Assembly (NCBI GenBank): GCA_031216445.1
Contig: CM062196.1
Location: forward strand, 6,272,501 to 6,336,500
Length of the DNA stretch: 64,000 bases
Reading direction: 5' to 3'
From: Lateolabrax maculatus
Taxonomy: Eukaryota > Chordata > Actinopteri > Acropomatiformes > Lateolabracidae
Position numbers and translations under genes: made by a program. Under the pieces are notes generated by a model that saw only the letters and a list, made by a program, of their open reading frames with translations, was not told where the DNA came from and made no database searches. This document shows, piece by piece, positions 48,504-61,760 of this stretch (its first letter is position 1; each line of letters opens with the position of its first letter).

Positions 48504-51500
48504 TCAGGCCCTCAGCAGAGCCTCTACAGAGAAAGGTAATGGCCTCACAGTGGGAGTCCTGACTGAGCTGCCATGAGGGCTCTTGACAGAGTCGGCATGA
48601 GGACCGGCCTGGTCGGCAGGAGTGTCTGCACACCAGCCCTTAGCTGTCAGAGGCCTGGGATCAAAAGTCCTGCTGGGTGCACTGACGTCTGGCCCGCCTA
48701 CGATACCCTGATCTGATCCAAAAATAGAGCATGTGATGGTTGAAGAGCCGTGTAAGTCCTTTATTTCTGTTGGCTTTGTGGGGGATTTGACAAGGTCTAG
48801 ACCTGACAAGGTGCTGCCATGATGTTTGAGTCTTTGTTGTGACGGGACCGGCTCTGGTCGGTCTTTCTTCTCACAGCCTTTCCAGCTATTCTGCACCTCC
48901 TCATCTTCCCTGGTTTGCTCTGAGCTTTGGCACAGGAAGTCGTTATAGTCACCTTCTGGTGAAGACCTGCTCTTTAGGTGGAAGAACTGATAGAACTGGA
49001 AGTCGCACTCATACAGAGGCTTATATTTGTACACAGGCACATAACTGGACGTCCCTGCAGTGATGGGGTCCTTGTTGAGGAGACAGCAGTGGAGGCTAGG
49101 GGAGACAGGCAGGGGCGGAGGGTGAAGCATGGGGACAAGGGCAGAGGAGGAGAAGGACAGGTCGCTGTGCAGCTCTCTCTGTCTCAGCTCCCGCTCCAGC
49201 ATCACGTTCTCCAGCTCCTTGTCTGCGAAGGCTCTCCTCTTCCTCATGCGGGCGCTGATGGAGGGACAGGTGAAGTGTGTTTGGTCACGCTGCGTCTGCT
49301 TTGACCAGCAGGAGGAGTCGTCCTCCAGCGGCACCACCGGTTTGAGCCCTGCACAGCGAGCAAAGCCACAGGCCGCTGTTATGTATACATATATTTAATT
49401 CCGTCATAAATCATGAAGTTGTTCCAACCAATTAATTCTTGTGTTTATGCTTGAGTACTTTGTTCTTTATTATTTCAATGCAGTTATTGATGCATTAATG
49501 CAGTTGGTTAGCGGTGTCAGTTTTGCTTTACTGAGAGCACAGAGAGACTGAGAGGGCTATAAAGAAGACAAAGCCTCCAGCAGGAATTGACTGCAAGCCA
49601 GTAGGTATTAATACACACTATGTATTACAGTAATGGCCTATTGTGAAATGGTGAAGCCACAGTGATCAGGTTTGTTTGGATAAATGAAGTGTGTGTAATG
49701 CTGGGTAATGACGTCCAGGACGAAGCACTGGCAGTGTGGCCCAAGCAGCTCTTGAAAATGCAGTTGCAGATACAATGTGAGCATATGTGCATAATGCATA
49801 TGTGTGTTCAAGAGCATGCACTTGTTCCCGTGTTGTGCCCCCTACTTATTCAGTGACATTGTGGAGACAAACTAGTTGGCTCCCACAAAGTCAACCATTT
49901 ATTTTGTGTTAGGACTTTTTGTTAATGGTTAGAATCAGACTAAGGTGACATGGACTGATTATGGTTATAGTAAAGTAAGCTTCCAGGGAATCAATGTCCT
50001 AACAAATCTTTCAATTAAATATTGTATATCTGAATGAGTAGTTTTTTTTCTTGTTTTTTTTTTTTTACTAACCACCACTTACCTTGCACAAATAAAAATC
50101 ATTGTGTCAGAAAGCAGTGAATAATTGCATCCACTAACAGATGACAAACCAAGTTGATCCATTTTTGATCTTGCATGAATTCTGACAAACTCAATGCATT
50201 AACAGTAATAAACCAAAATGTTAAAATTGACTTTAAGGGTTTCATCTGATCTAGAGAAATACAGAGAGAGAGAGAAAAAAAGCACTTTCTAGCACAGTTT
50301 AGGAGAGAAGAAGTACGTTAATGAGAAAGGAGTTGTTAATTAAACTGTACCCTGCAGGATGCTCTTAGCCAGGATGCTCGGCTCAGCTGCTCTGGTGTAA
50401 CGCTGATATGCTGTCCTGCGCAACGGAGCTGCACACCTGACCCCCCTCTTACCCTGGGAGAAACATGGGAACAGGAATTAGACATTTGGACATGATCGTA
50501 TTATACTCAGACCATGCCCCAAGGGTAATTAAAGGGAATTAATACATTATGTAAGGGGCAAGTAGAGCTCCTTGTGATTAAGAAAGCGAAATTTGGCTAT
50601 TTACCCTGTTGACACAAGAGAAATAAGCTACTGAGTATATATGTAAGTCATAAAAGAGCATCTGAATGTCCTATTCTATATTTTAGTTAGTATATTATCA
50701 TATTGATATTTTAATTTAATATAATATAATATAGTCAATCAACAATATCCATATTATCTGAAACATGTACTGACAATGTTAACAGGTTATACTTAAGAAT
50801 TTCACATTTTTCCTTGAGTTATAAACACAGTCTGTTTCAATACACCTCACTATAAATTAACTGCAAGACAAACTAAAATTGAACAACTGAATTGTATGTG
50901 TGTGCGTGTGTATAATATAATATACGTATACAAATGTGTGTATATACAAATACTTTGTGATATATATAATAAGGTATTTCTTGTTAAAAATTTCTTGATC
51001 TCAACCAATCTTCCTGATTAAATAAAGCCTAACAAACTAACCTGACAGCATACTCCAGTCTTTAGAATAACACCTAGGAGCCCTACTACAAACTAAGTGG
51101 TAAAACCTTACTCAAATGTTTAAAATCGGACCAGATTTGTACCAAAAAAATATTATTTTTCATATAAATGCTGAAAACAACAATAACAAAAAGGAAACAT
51201 CTGTGCTCCAGTACTGCCATGGGCCATGAGATAGTCAGACTGTCACACTCACTAGTTAAAAATATGTATAATAATTGTGCAAATTCAGCCTTCAGGTTTT
51301 ATTTCTGAGCACCTCTGTATAGTGTAATGCTTATGGGTTGTCTCTTCGGAAAATCATACTGCACAGACAGCTCGATCTCGAGTGATGTAGTGTTAAATAA
51401 AAATAGCTCTAAATTCTGACCTTCGGTGTCCCATCATGTATGCCATTACGCGTTCAGATATTCTCTACTACGACTTCCCCCGTGTTGTTTGCCTGTAAAT

Positions 51501-51938
51501 GGCGGTTTGCCTCCCGATAATCACCTGCTGGAGGCCGTGATTCACCCATCTGTTCACTCTCACGTCTCCCTGCCCCTGTGCCCTCCTCACCTCCGCTGCT
51601 TGCTGCCGCCTCAGTGCGACCTGTGCGGCCATGACGCGCTGCCGCTCCACCACCAGCAGGCAGCAGGCGCAGCGACAGTCCCTCCAGCGGCAGAAGCGTT
51701 TGTGGCCTTTCAGACACGAAACGACGCCGTGGTTCCGACAGCGGGCGCATTTGGGGCTCCGGGTCATCTTGCGTGGTTTGTGCTGATGGAGCTCCGGAGA
51801 CGGGGACACTTTATTCTCCCCTCCGCGCTGCCCGGCGCATCCGTCAGGACTTGTCACGTCAACTACTTCGTCGGGTTTTGGTGCATCGAGTTTTGCTGTG
51901 GTCTCCAGCTGCAGGCCTCCTTCCAGCTGAGAGGACAT
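48504..51938 (-). CDS. dmrt2b: DM-domain transcription factor of the DMRT2 subfamily, 3 exons, probably dmrt2b
   Basis: Minus-strand exons are 51938-51591 (348 nt), 50453-50351 (103 nt) and 49348-48504 (845 nt), with GT...AG junctions, giving 431 aa. Exon 1 holds a complete DM domain at about residues 59-116: KCARCRNHGVVSCLKGHK, then FCRWRDCRCACC, then LLVVERQRVMAAQVALRRQQ. The zinc-binding Cys/His pattern is intact. DM proteins bind DNA in the minor groove through intertwined zinc sites. Exon 2 encodes AYQRYTRAAEPSILAKSILQ and exon 3 begins with MRKRRAFADKELENVMLERE, both DMRT2 hallmarks; KPLYECDFQFYQ also fits DMRT2. The C-terminal half is otherwise Ser/Pro-rich and divergent. DMRT2 proteins act in somite and left-right patterning. 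Linkage to ebna1bp2/cfap144 and no sign of dmrt1/dmrt3 nearby favour dmrt2b over dmrt2a; this is an inference. The family call is firm, the paralogue less so. Confidence 0.9.
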
Positions 51939-52650
51939 CTATGACTAAGAGCACCGGAGTCCCACTTTTAATCCGTGATGCACTGTGTTGCTGCTAACAA
52001 CGAGAAGACTTTTACGCAACAGCTGAAAAGGGATTTTAACTCAAAATACAAAGAATCAAACGTGATTGTGGTCGTTTCTTGTTAAAGTAGAATTACACTA
52101 AAAGACACATTCACTGTCTGCCAAAATGTTCTTACTAAAAAGTCAGAGGAGCTGATAAATCACAACAGTGGTGTTGTTTTACGCATGTGAATCACGGAAA
52201 TAGATTGAAGAATTAAGGAATAGAATAAAAAGAACACTGCTGCACCTGTGACATATTGTGACACACATAGACTGCAACAGGTTCTCCTAATTAAAACAAA
52301 TCAGCTTCAATCAGACAGAAACTAAAGCGACGCGTTACGAGTGTGGTCCCGGGCTTGGAGAGGCCGTGCGTCACAACTTTACAGCAAACTAAATCCTGCT
52401 GAACACCAAGCCGTGCGTCGTGGTGTCCTGCATCAGCCCGCTGTTGCTGCTGGATGACAGTGTTTTCAGGGTGGAAACTTTGCAGCCTACCGCCAGACGT
52501 TTGAAATGTTAAGCCTCTCTCAGCTGCTCTCTGACGCTGTTTCCAAGAACAAGCGGATAGTAGACCGGGCCACAATGCCGAGCTCCTGGCGCGGGGTCCG
52601 TGCGCGGAGGTCTGGGGAAACCCGTTTGCAGCAAAAGCAACTCCCTCTCC
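51939..52650 (-). promoter_or_regulatory. GC/CpG-rich 5' flank of the dmrt2b-like gene
   Basis: Upstream of the start codon (minus strand), two CpG-bearing stretches, around 52,320-52,500 and 52,560-52,630, sit in AT-rich surroundings; exon 1 itself is also CpG-rich. This is the expected promoter and 5' UTR of a developmental regulator. No TATA box or transcription start can be assigned with confidence; a non-coding 5' exon cannot be excluded. Confidence 0.4.
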
Positions 52651-54429
52651 CTATAAACTCCCATACCTGCCCTGCCCTGCCCACCTTCGAAGTTGTTCTC
52701 ATCTTTCATTCTCACTCTTTCAACACAGATCTCCAAATTGTGTAAAGAAAATTTCGCGGCAAAGAAGACGTTTAATTAAATGAGTGTATGGGAAAATTCG
52801 TTACGGAATTTCAACAATTCAGCCACCACTACTACAAGTTCTAATAATGATCATTATCATAATAATATGAATTATATATATACAGAGAGAGACCAGGCGA
52901 GCTGGCTGACTTTAATTAGGTCATGTGCCCGTGAGGATGCATATATGTGTGAGCTGTGTGTTTTACCAGACTGATACAATATGGACTAATTACGCACGCG
53001 CCTTGGGGAGAGTAGGCTGGGGGGGGACTGAGAGAGGGAGGTTGAATTACATTTTCATATTACCTAGGAATAATCTTCACACTCATATTTATTCAAAATT
53101 GTGTTCAATAATTCAATGATTTAATGGCTCTCTCGATGCTTCTAGTGTCATTATTTCTGGGCCTAAAACAGGATAATCGAAACCATTCAAATACATAAAT
53201 ATCCCCACTTAGTAAAGCTTGTTTAGTTAAGTGTTTTTGACATCAGTTTAATAAGAGTGACTTACTCTAATCCTCACCTTTTTTAGAAATTAATATAATT
53301 GTATGCTGATGTCAGGTAATTCATCACGTGATGCAAAGATGGTAGTAATTGGTACTAATACTAATAATGGTTATTATTAATACAAGCTGCTGTATCTGGC
53401 ATGTGAAGCGTAGATTTTGCATACAGTGAATTGCATTGGAGGTTGGTGATATGCTGCACTTACCTCTTTAGCAGCACACACTTAATGCTAATGCAGTGCA
53501 GAGTAGTGCTGGGTATAAAAATTAACTGTTTTCTTGACCCATCACCAGGAAAAGCTACAACATAGGTACAGTACCCTGGACTCCACTGAGATGGTATGAA
53601 AAGTGTGCTCCCTACTGGTTCGATTCTGTAATTACACCCAGGGTAGTTCTTCCAGGGTGAAACCAGTCAGGCCTGACTCATTTGTCTGATCTCGAGCTTA
53701 TCTTATTCAAATAATGTCCATCACAGGACCATTTGTTTCCCATTTCCCACAGTGTGACCCAACACTGGGTTACCAGAACAGCACATCATCCTGCTCTCCT
53801 CCACAGGACACTTCAGGGCTTTCTATAACCAGACTAGTCACCATTGTTGTGTAGATCCTGACAGGACTAATGCAAGTGGTTCTACACTGCAGCACTTACA
53901 AGTTTAGCTCATGATAACTAATTATCACAATTTCCACTTCATGCTTCAGGCTAACAACAAAACAACAGCTAAAAATATATTTGAATTGCACATGGTTGCT
54001 GCACAATGTATTACTCCAGAGAAAAAATAATTCAAAAAGCCTGAGATTTAATGTAACATATGCAAAGTTTGGATTTGAATATGCAAATATGCTGAATCAT
54101 TTAAAAAATAGTTGTTGTAGTAAATAATTTACTCAACAAGTTCCATTTACCTTTAATTTTTTCAGCATTCAGATTCTGTTATTGCAAGACTTCTTTAGTG
54201 TGAGTTTACCTGTAAAATTAATTTATGGCTGCATCAGCATAAATGCAATGAACCAAACGTACTGTATCTGTAAAAGGTCAAGGGTCATATCCTACAATTA
54301 TTTATTCTATGGGTAAATTTACAACAAGGTAGAGTAACTAGGTTAATTCTTATATGCATGGCTATCTGTAACAAAAGTTGTAAGCAGGCCTATAAACTGT
54401 GTGTGTATATATATATAATTATTATCTCA

Positions 54430-54960
54430 GGGGCTCAGATGGCAAAGGCCCAGTCACTTTTGGTCTTGATCCTAGACTTGGCCATGACCAGAAGTGCCCT
54501 GCCAGGAGATTTCAGCATGTTAAAGGCTTAAAAATTCAGATATCAAAGATGAAGGTGGAGCCAGAGCCAGCTGAGTCCTTAAATATAATCACCAAAGTGA
54601 TACAAACAGACAACCAGAACAGAGGGGGGTGGACTTTTGCAGGGGAAGCATTAGATATGAATGGAATACATATTTTACCAACCAGATACAATAGTATAAA
54701 GTATCTTGTGATTGTTAAATTGCATTCTGCAGTGTATAGCTGGAGCAGCAGTAGTGTAAAGGAGCACCAGGCCCCACGTTCATCTTGTGGCGGGCCCTCC
54801 AGTTTTCGCGAGTGCTCCCACTGACACTCAACAGGAATCTGAGCTGAGACACTCAGAGCATTTGTGCACATTATATTCCTTCCTGTCACAGGAGCAGCAG
54901 CCGTGGTGACCCCATATGTATCAAAGGATGCACTCAAAGGAAGCAAGGATGACCATATCA
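54430..54960. mobile_element. Possible repeat-derived segment
   Basis: GGGGCTCAGATGGCAAAGGC, CAGTCACTTTTGGTCTTGAT and CTAGACTTGGCCATGACCAG read like the 3' part of a fish non-LTR or similar element. Open frames on both strands have no recognised domain. Tentative. Confidence 0.3.
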
Positions 54961-56278
54961 AAGGAGACTTTCCTCAGGGACTTCAGTACCGGGGGGAATT
55001 GGTTAATAACCAAAGGCCTTTCACACCAAGTCCACATTTCTTTTCACACATAAAAATAACAACCAAAAAAAATCTATATTTATTTATGTAGCTACTGTTC
55101 ATGTGATGTCGTCTGAGTAACTGATGCATCCAGACAAAAAAGAGTTTTAAAACAAAGCAGGAAACAGTAAAGGAAAGTGAATAACAATACATGAAAGCTG
55201 TGGAGTTCCTCTGGATATTGTACAATTCATTAAGTAGAAGACGAAGCACATTGCACTCTTTTTCTGCTGCCTGTGAAAATTACAAAATTCATAAATATTG
55301 CACCCATTTTGAGGGGAATTACAGACATTACAGTCTTTGGACTTAATTTGGAGAGAAAATAAAGACAGATGTAAGATGAAAAAGTAAAGGATTCACATAC
55401 AAAGCTTTTAGGCAATGTATGCAAAATCTTTCAATTTGATAATTTTCCGCTTCAATTAAATATGATGTGCTGCATTTTATTAAACTTTCATCATTATAAT
55501 AATGCACAATTCAAATGTATTACATAGAATAAAAATGTTTTCAAACATTAAACACCTTTTTTAATAGTTATTTCAGCAACAGTTTATTTTAAGTACCCCA
55601 ATTTAGGATTCATAAAGGGTACATAAACATTTAATAAATGATTTATAACACACTATAATGTAGTGGTAAGCAGATATAATTGGAATGGGAAAAGATTGTC
55701 TTTATGTTAAAATGAAACCAACTTTGATAGGTAGAAGATGTTGGTACAATATGGGTTGAAATCGAGGTGTCCTGTGTCACACATTTTGCACACCCACTCA
55801 TTTGCACAAACCTCCTCCTTCTGGCTTTTTGCAGGTGATTAACAACATCACACTGCTGCTACGTTTGCTACTTAAAGTAGACAGTCAGTGTTCGCTTGAC
55901 TACAAGATGTCACTTGTCAGAAAAACATAAACACAGGTTGTTTAAGCAAACCACAAATGCAGAACAGTCTACAGATGGATTGGTGAATGGCGACTGTTGT
56001 TTGGTACATAATAAGCGGGACACGCACAGTGTTGTACAGTATGTCCATGAAATCCAGGTAAGTACCCCCCTTATTAATACCATCAGCTCTGCGGCTGCCT
56101 GCAGCAGAGTGCATCTCTCAAAGCCCTTTGACTCGCAGACAAATTGACTGTCATCAGCAGAGACATGGTGCTCTGGCATTCCCGTCACACGTCCACCTCT
56201 TCCCTCCGCTCTTCTACGTGCCGCGGTTGTACCGAGAGTACTGAGAGTTGTGCCCATCTACTCCCGTTTTCGTAGCAG

Positions 56279-56407
56279 AGATGGAGTTTGACAGATTCCT
56301 TGACTCCCACCATTCGGCCTTCCGGCTTGTCTGCCTCTCCCTCTGTGACTGACGACCTCAGTCAACTTGTGAAGGAACTCAAACAAAACACAAAAGGCAG
56401 AAAACCT
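56279..56407 (+). other. Candidate coding exon, unidentified
   Basis: 129 bp (43 codons, phase 0 at both ends) between an acceptor (CTCCCGTTTTCGTAGCAG) and a consensus donor (GTAAGT). The open frame contains TDSLTPTIRPSGLSASP and then TDDLSQLVKELKQNTKGRKP. An upstream open stretch ends at 56,057 with a second GTAAGT donor, also in phase 0. The protein is not recognised, and the segment could be chance. Confidence 0.3.
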
Positions 56408-59083
56408 GTAAGTTACACTCAAGGACAAACGCGATGCTCCAACTTTATGTAATGTGCTGAAGTTTAGAGAAGAAAAACAGAGGAGTGGGGAGGCAGGGTG
56501 CATTTTCAAACAAAATCCTTGGCTGAATGTCAATTCACTTCAAAGAGAGAAATAAAAAAAGACACTGGGCTATGTTTCACGGTGATTTTACACAAAGGCT
56601 TCAGCACCTTTATCTGCCTACTTCCAAAGAGCAGGAGACACCTTAGCAGTTATCAGCATAAGGCAGGGGCCATTAAGCTGACAGTTTTTTCAATGGAGGT
56701 TTAACCTGCACCTTAGAGAGTATTTGAATTTGTCAAGCCTGTTAAGATGGAAAACAAATGCTTGCTTAAATAAATGCACTTCTAACCCCATCATACTAGA
56801 CACAATCAGGTTCTTTTTGGGAATCTCTTTAATATGCTTTGCATATTAAAAGTATTGCGGTATGCAACAACAAAAACAGTCTGAGGATCAGTTACATGAA
56901 CAAGAGGTGAGTCCCTGCTGATATATTAAAATCACCTGCCTTTCATACCTGATAGATATGCAGAGTTGAGTACAGGGCTATCCATTTGTGAATTCACTAA
57001 ATCCAGCACCTTTTGGCACATTTCACGGTTGCATCAATGAATCCAATACATATGTTTTGGGAACTATTGTTACACTATCATTGGAAGTATTAGTTAGTTG
57101 TTTTGATTGGACAAAACCGGACTTGGATTTGGACACCAGCCGTAGGTCTACACTACTAACATGTAACCTGTGATGTCTGGGCATCTAAAGGGCAAAGCAG
57201 TACCAAACCCGAGCCAGAAAATATATCAGGTCAGGATTTGATGTTTCATGAGAGTACAGACAGCCTTCTGCATGGTTTTTCATTCAGGATTAGATATTTA
57301 TGCTGATGTTAATGTAGGCACACGTTGGCCAGTACTGTCACGGTAATGGGAATGCTAAGGCTTTGTGTAGGAGTTGGGGTATTCTGGCAACCCGGGCAAA
57401 CACAGAAAATGCACTGAGAAAAAGAGAATGGGAGAGGACCAGATGAAGGCTTTGGGTTTAGAGTGAGTCATGTATGAGGGAAGAACAGAGAAGAGTTTTG
57501 GCTGCTTCTGCGTCTCTGGGCGGGTCATAGTTACATTTGTATCTCCATGATGTGATGCTTGACGACCTGAAGAAAATCCTCCAGGAGCCAGAAGTTGCCC
57601 CCTCATGGTCCATTTGAGCCGACACATCTCCTTCTGCCCTCAAGTCAGTCCTGTCCTTTATTCTTCCTTTGTTCTCTCATTGCATCTTCCTGCTTTACAT
57701 TTGACTTTTCTCTTTTTTCTTCAAGTTCAGCAACCATATATCTGTTATGCCGCTTGTTGTATTGGTTTGATACATATAATCAATGCAGTCATGCTAAATT
57801 GTTGCGTTCAAGAAAAGGAAAAGTGAGATACAGAATTTTGTATAGTGATACAATTTCAGCAACCCTTATGTCATCACCCACCGAGCTATTTAAAAAAAAC
57901 AACAACAAAAAAACACTATACCACTCACTTTTTAAATAGAGAATTGATACAGTGCCAGAAGAAGAGCCAATAAAAAAAAATTATCCTGATTTACTGTATA
58001 AAGCAAGTGTACATTCTGATCTTATCTTATAACTAATATTTACTCATTGTCACTCTCACTCCAATTTAGAATGGGCAGTAATTTTCACATTTTCTCATTT
58101 TCAAAATATATTTTATCTGAAGCAGAATGATGAAGGGTCTCAGCAATAAGCACAGCGGGGCTCTTAGGTTGTCCAGATTGTGAAGCACTCTGAGGGGAAT
58201 TTGTGTTTGGCTGTATAAATGACGGGACTTAAACATGGACAAAGAATAACTTAATGTTCAGTTCATGCTCAAGCTACCATTTTATTTAATTCCCTGCCTT
58301 GTGTTCAGTCAAAATGAATCACAGCGCTGCCGTCATGCACTGGCTGCACTGCACTGGTTACTGTGCTCAAACTAAAGATGAAAATTAAATTAATAAAATG
58401 TGACAAGTTTGTCATGATCTCATGAACATAAATGAAGACCAATGAGGCGGTGTAAAATAAACTGACCTAGAGGAAAATATTTGGTTTAAAACTCATACCA
58501 GGCAAGGCGTGTGCATCTACGATTCAACAACAAAGCCCCCTGAATTATTCTTTAAGGTGACTTTCCTAACACAAACAAAGCTCCCCGTGGACAGTCAATG
58601 ATCAGGGGACGTGCCCTATCACACAAACACACAGTCAGACCATGATCAATGTTCTATTTAACATGTCTGGTTTTAGGCCAAATCAATGCAAGACAGGTGA
58701 TCCCTGACCCACACACAGCAGTTTGTTATCTCATCTGAATGAATTTAACCCCTCTTTGCAATTATATCTCACCATGATCCTGAAGTCTGCACACGGAGCA
58801 GTTATAGCACCCTGAAATGCTTTGTGTCTGCGTCGACTATTGATTTAGTCTGTTTCAGGCCCAGGTTAATGAAAGCTTTTAAATAATGCAGACACAGCAG
58901 TGCCATGTACACAGAGCACCTCATGCCCGCCCCCTTCTGTGGACGCCCCCTTTCTCACTTTTTTCATTCACTTTTCTACTTTCCTCTCCCTCCCTTTCTC
59001 ATTATCATTCCCTCTTTTTCCCCTTATCAATTCCCCTTGTACACAACATCTGAGCGTCGATAGAGGTAGGTTGCGGTAGGGTA

Positions 59084-59108
59084 CCCCCCCCACCACCACC
59101 ACCACCAA
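59084..59108. repeat. C8 followed by (CAC)n
   Basis: Poly-C then ACC/CAC trinucleotide repeats. Confidence 0.85.
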
Positions 59109-61760
59109 ACTCCTCTTCCTTCCAATCTCAACACCTATGATCCATTGTCTTCCTGGCTGCTGTGAGATTCAAAGGCACTCCTTACTCCCAGAGATGAGAT
59201 ACCCGTCCTGCAATAACGGCAGAACAAGAGCCTCCAAATTTAGTCTCTCCTTTTACCTCCCGTATCAGATTGGATGTGTTTCACCAGGTTTATTGGCTCT
59301 TTTGTCTTTCAGGTTGTCTTGGGCCATCTCACTGAAGGTGTGGTTTTATGAATGGTAAGCAATATCCCTTCGGCCACAAAGCAAAGCACTTTGTATTGTG
59401 TAATTACTGTAAAGTAATGAGACTCCAGATGAATAAGCTCTCCGTTAAACAGCACTACATAAAACCCAGTTCTGCGAAGCATAAGCAAAAATGCAGCTGA
59501 AGAAGTCCAGACTAATTAAAAATAAGGACAAGTGTTCCATTTCTCACGCTTACCTTGCACTTTTCCTGCATCTGCAAGAGATGTGCCCACTGTAAAAAAT
59601 TGCTCCAATATATTTATGACAGAGGCTGAAAAGTTAAAAGAAATATAGGTCTGTTTTTGCTTAAAATAGCAAGAAGCAAATCTGAATTCTTCAGAATAAG
59701 TTACTTGTTAGTCAGGAACTTGGTGGATTTTGCTTATGGTGGAGGTGATGAGGTCCCTGGCAGATTCAGCAGAGAGAGGCCTCCGACAGATGCTTTGCAA
59801 TGCAAATCACATCATTATGACAAAATGTGAGATTATTCTTGGATGTCTGTTGGCACCAGGGATCTGTGTTAAATGGCTTCTAATGTCATTTTATTCTGGT
59901 GGGATGTACAAACAACACAAATAGGCACACTTTAATAAAGATAAAATCAGCGGCTCTGCAGGCTTTAAAAAACAAAAAACACGGTGCAGAACATCAAAGT
60001 TATTCACAAACAGATGGCCTTGATATATCTATTTTCTGAAAGAGTCTTCAGATACTAATTAGAGAATATTAAATGACATTTGGCTTTAAATTGCTTTTGA
60101 CAAGCAAGCGAGCAGGTAGTGGGAAGAGAGAGGATGTGCAAATGACTGGATGCTAATTGTGAGCCTACTCTTTACGTTCATGTGTTTGATCATGATACGT
60201 GCGTTGGAGGCAGGCAGATGTTGGGTTTCTCTGAATATGTTGCACTAGTTCAGGGGTCTGCCCTCGTTGCTTCTTTCAGCTTGAAAAGTACGATATCCTC
60301 TCGTCTCTGCTCTCCGCAGAATGCCTGTGACAGCTGGGGAGAATGTATGGAGAACAGTCGCTGGGGGTACATTATAGATGCTCTCACGCTTCACTGTTTC
60401 TTCCATTAAATCTACTCATGAATCAAATTAACTTTCTTTCCTGGTCTGTCACTTTTTTTCAACACCAACCAAAGACGCTGGCCCCGTACTGTGGCCCTGA
60501 TAAATGCTATGACAGAATGAATAAATGGAGTTGTTCAGAAATGGAATAAATAATAATAATAGTAATATTTGGGAGAAAAGGAGCAGTCTAATCAGCTGTG
60601 GCTGCCAGAAAACTCATTAGCATACAGAAATATGCTTTTCCACTTTATTGGGTCCTAATTGTTGATTTCTCTGACTGGATGGCTGCCTCCCCCAGGATAA
60701 TGATGCCATACCGTCCTCCATATGGGAAGAGTCAGTAAGAGATAGAGATGAAAGGAGAGAGAAAGAGGACATAGAGAGTAGGCACTGAAGAAATGGAAAC
60801 TATAAGCCGGTGATTTACACCTCCCCCACCATCTTTCTTTTGACAGTTGAAAAACAAAGTGTATCCTGGCTCCAGTGTGTGGACAGGAGAGGGGAAGAAG
60901 ATATTGAATAAATATGGTGTAAGACATAGAGGATTGGACATCACAGGTCTTTACTTTGAAGACAACTACAGAGGGGACTCATCCGGAGCTGCTAGAATTC
61001 TTCCAACTTCAAAAGAAATGAAGTAATAAATATATGATGGGTGTCAACTGAACCCAAACAATGCTGTATGCACTCCGCTATAAAGAGAGCAACTGGGCCT
61101 TTAATGTATTTTTTATACTTTTCAGTCTAAAGATGCTCATGTCAACATTACAGTAGTCTGGCTAATCTTTTTCTCTATTAAGCTCATGCATTAAACCAAC
61201 CAAGTCTCTGACAATTCACCTTTATTTGCAACTATTCTGCATTAATAATTTCTACACAGAGAGAATATACAGCTGTGAAACAAAGGATGTGGAGGTTTGT
61301 GAGGGGAATGGGGATATAAAGAATTTGTCGTTTAAAAGCACATGAACCAAATGTCAACAAAATTTTTTTTTATTTTTTTCTTAATGTTTGTCTCTAATTA
61401 TGGGGTTTCTGTGAGGAAAATACAACATGGAGTTGAGTGAAAAGTTTCACTGCGAAGGGGTAATGCCTGCAGTGATTCATGCCGTCGCCACATCCAATAC
61501 CAGCAGAAGTCAGCAACAAGGCCATTATCCCACACGGCTTCTCACCTAAAAACACTGCCATTAAAAAAATTAGAAAACCTTGCGTCTGATTTATGAAATG
61601 TGTTTTAAGATTTGTTGCAAGTCATACTTGGTCTTTAATGAATGCACATTTCAGGTAATATTGCATTAACCTAATTACTAACAGTACCCAAATAAATCCT
61701 AAAGAAGGGCAGAAATTATTGCAGGAATGGTAATGCACCTGCTAACTTCCCCTTCCACAG

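Noticed and set aside
48839..49398. Plus-strand frames opposite dmrt2b exon 3
   Set aside because: Shadows of the coding exon; no independent similarity.
51426..51944. 172-codon plus-strand frame opposite the DM exon
   Set aside because: It is the antisense shadow of dmrt2b exon 1; the minus strand encodes the conserved DM domain.
53600..53660. tRNA-like GGTTCGATTC near 53,620
   Set aside because: No A box, acceptor stem or cloverleaf can be built around it.
54399..54961. Two 141-codon frames on opposite strands
   Set aside because: Likely repeat-derived; no recognised protein and no good splice sites.
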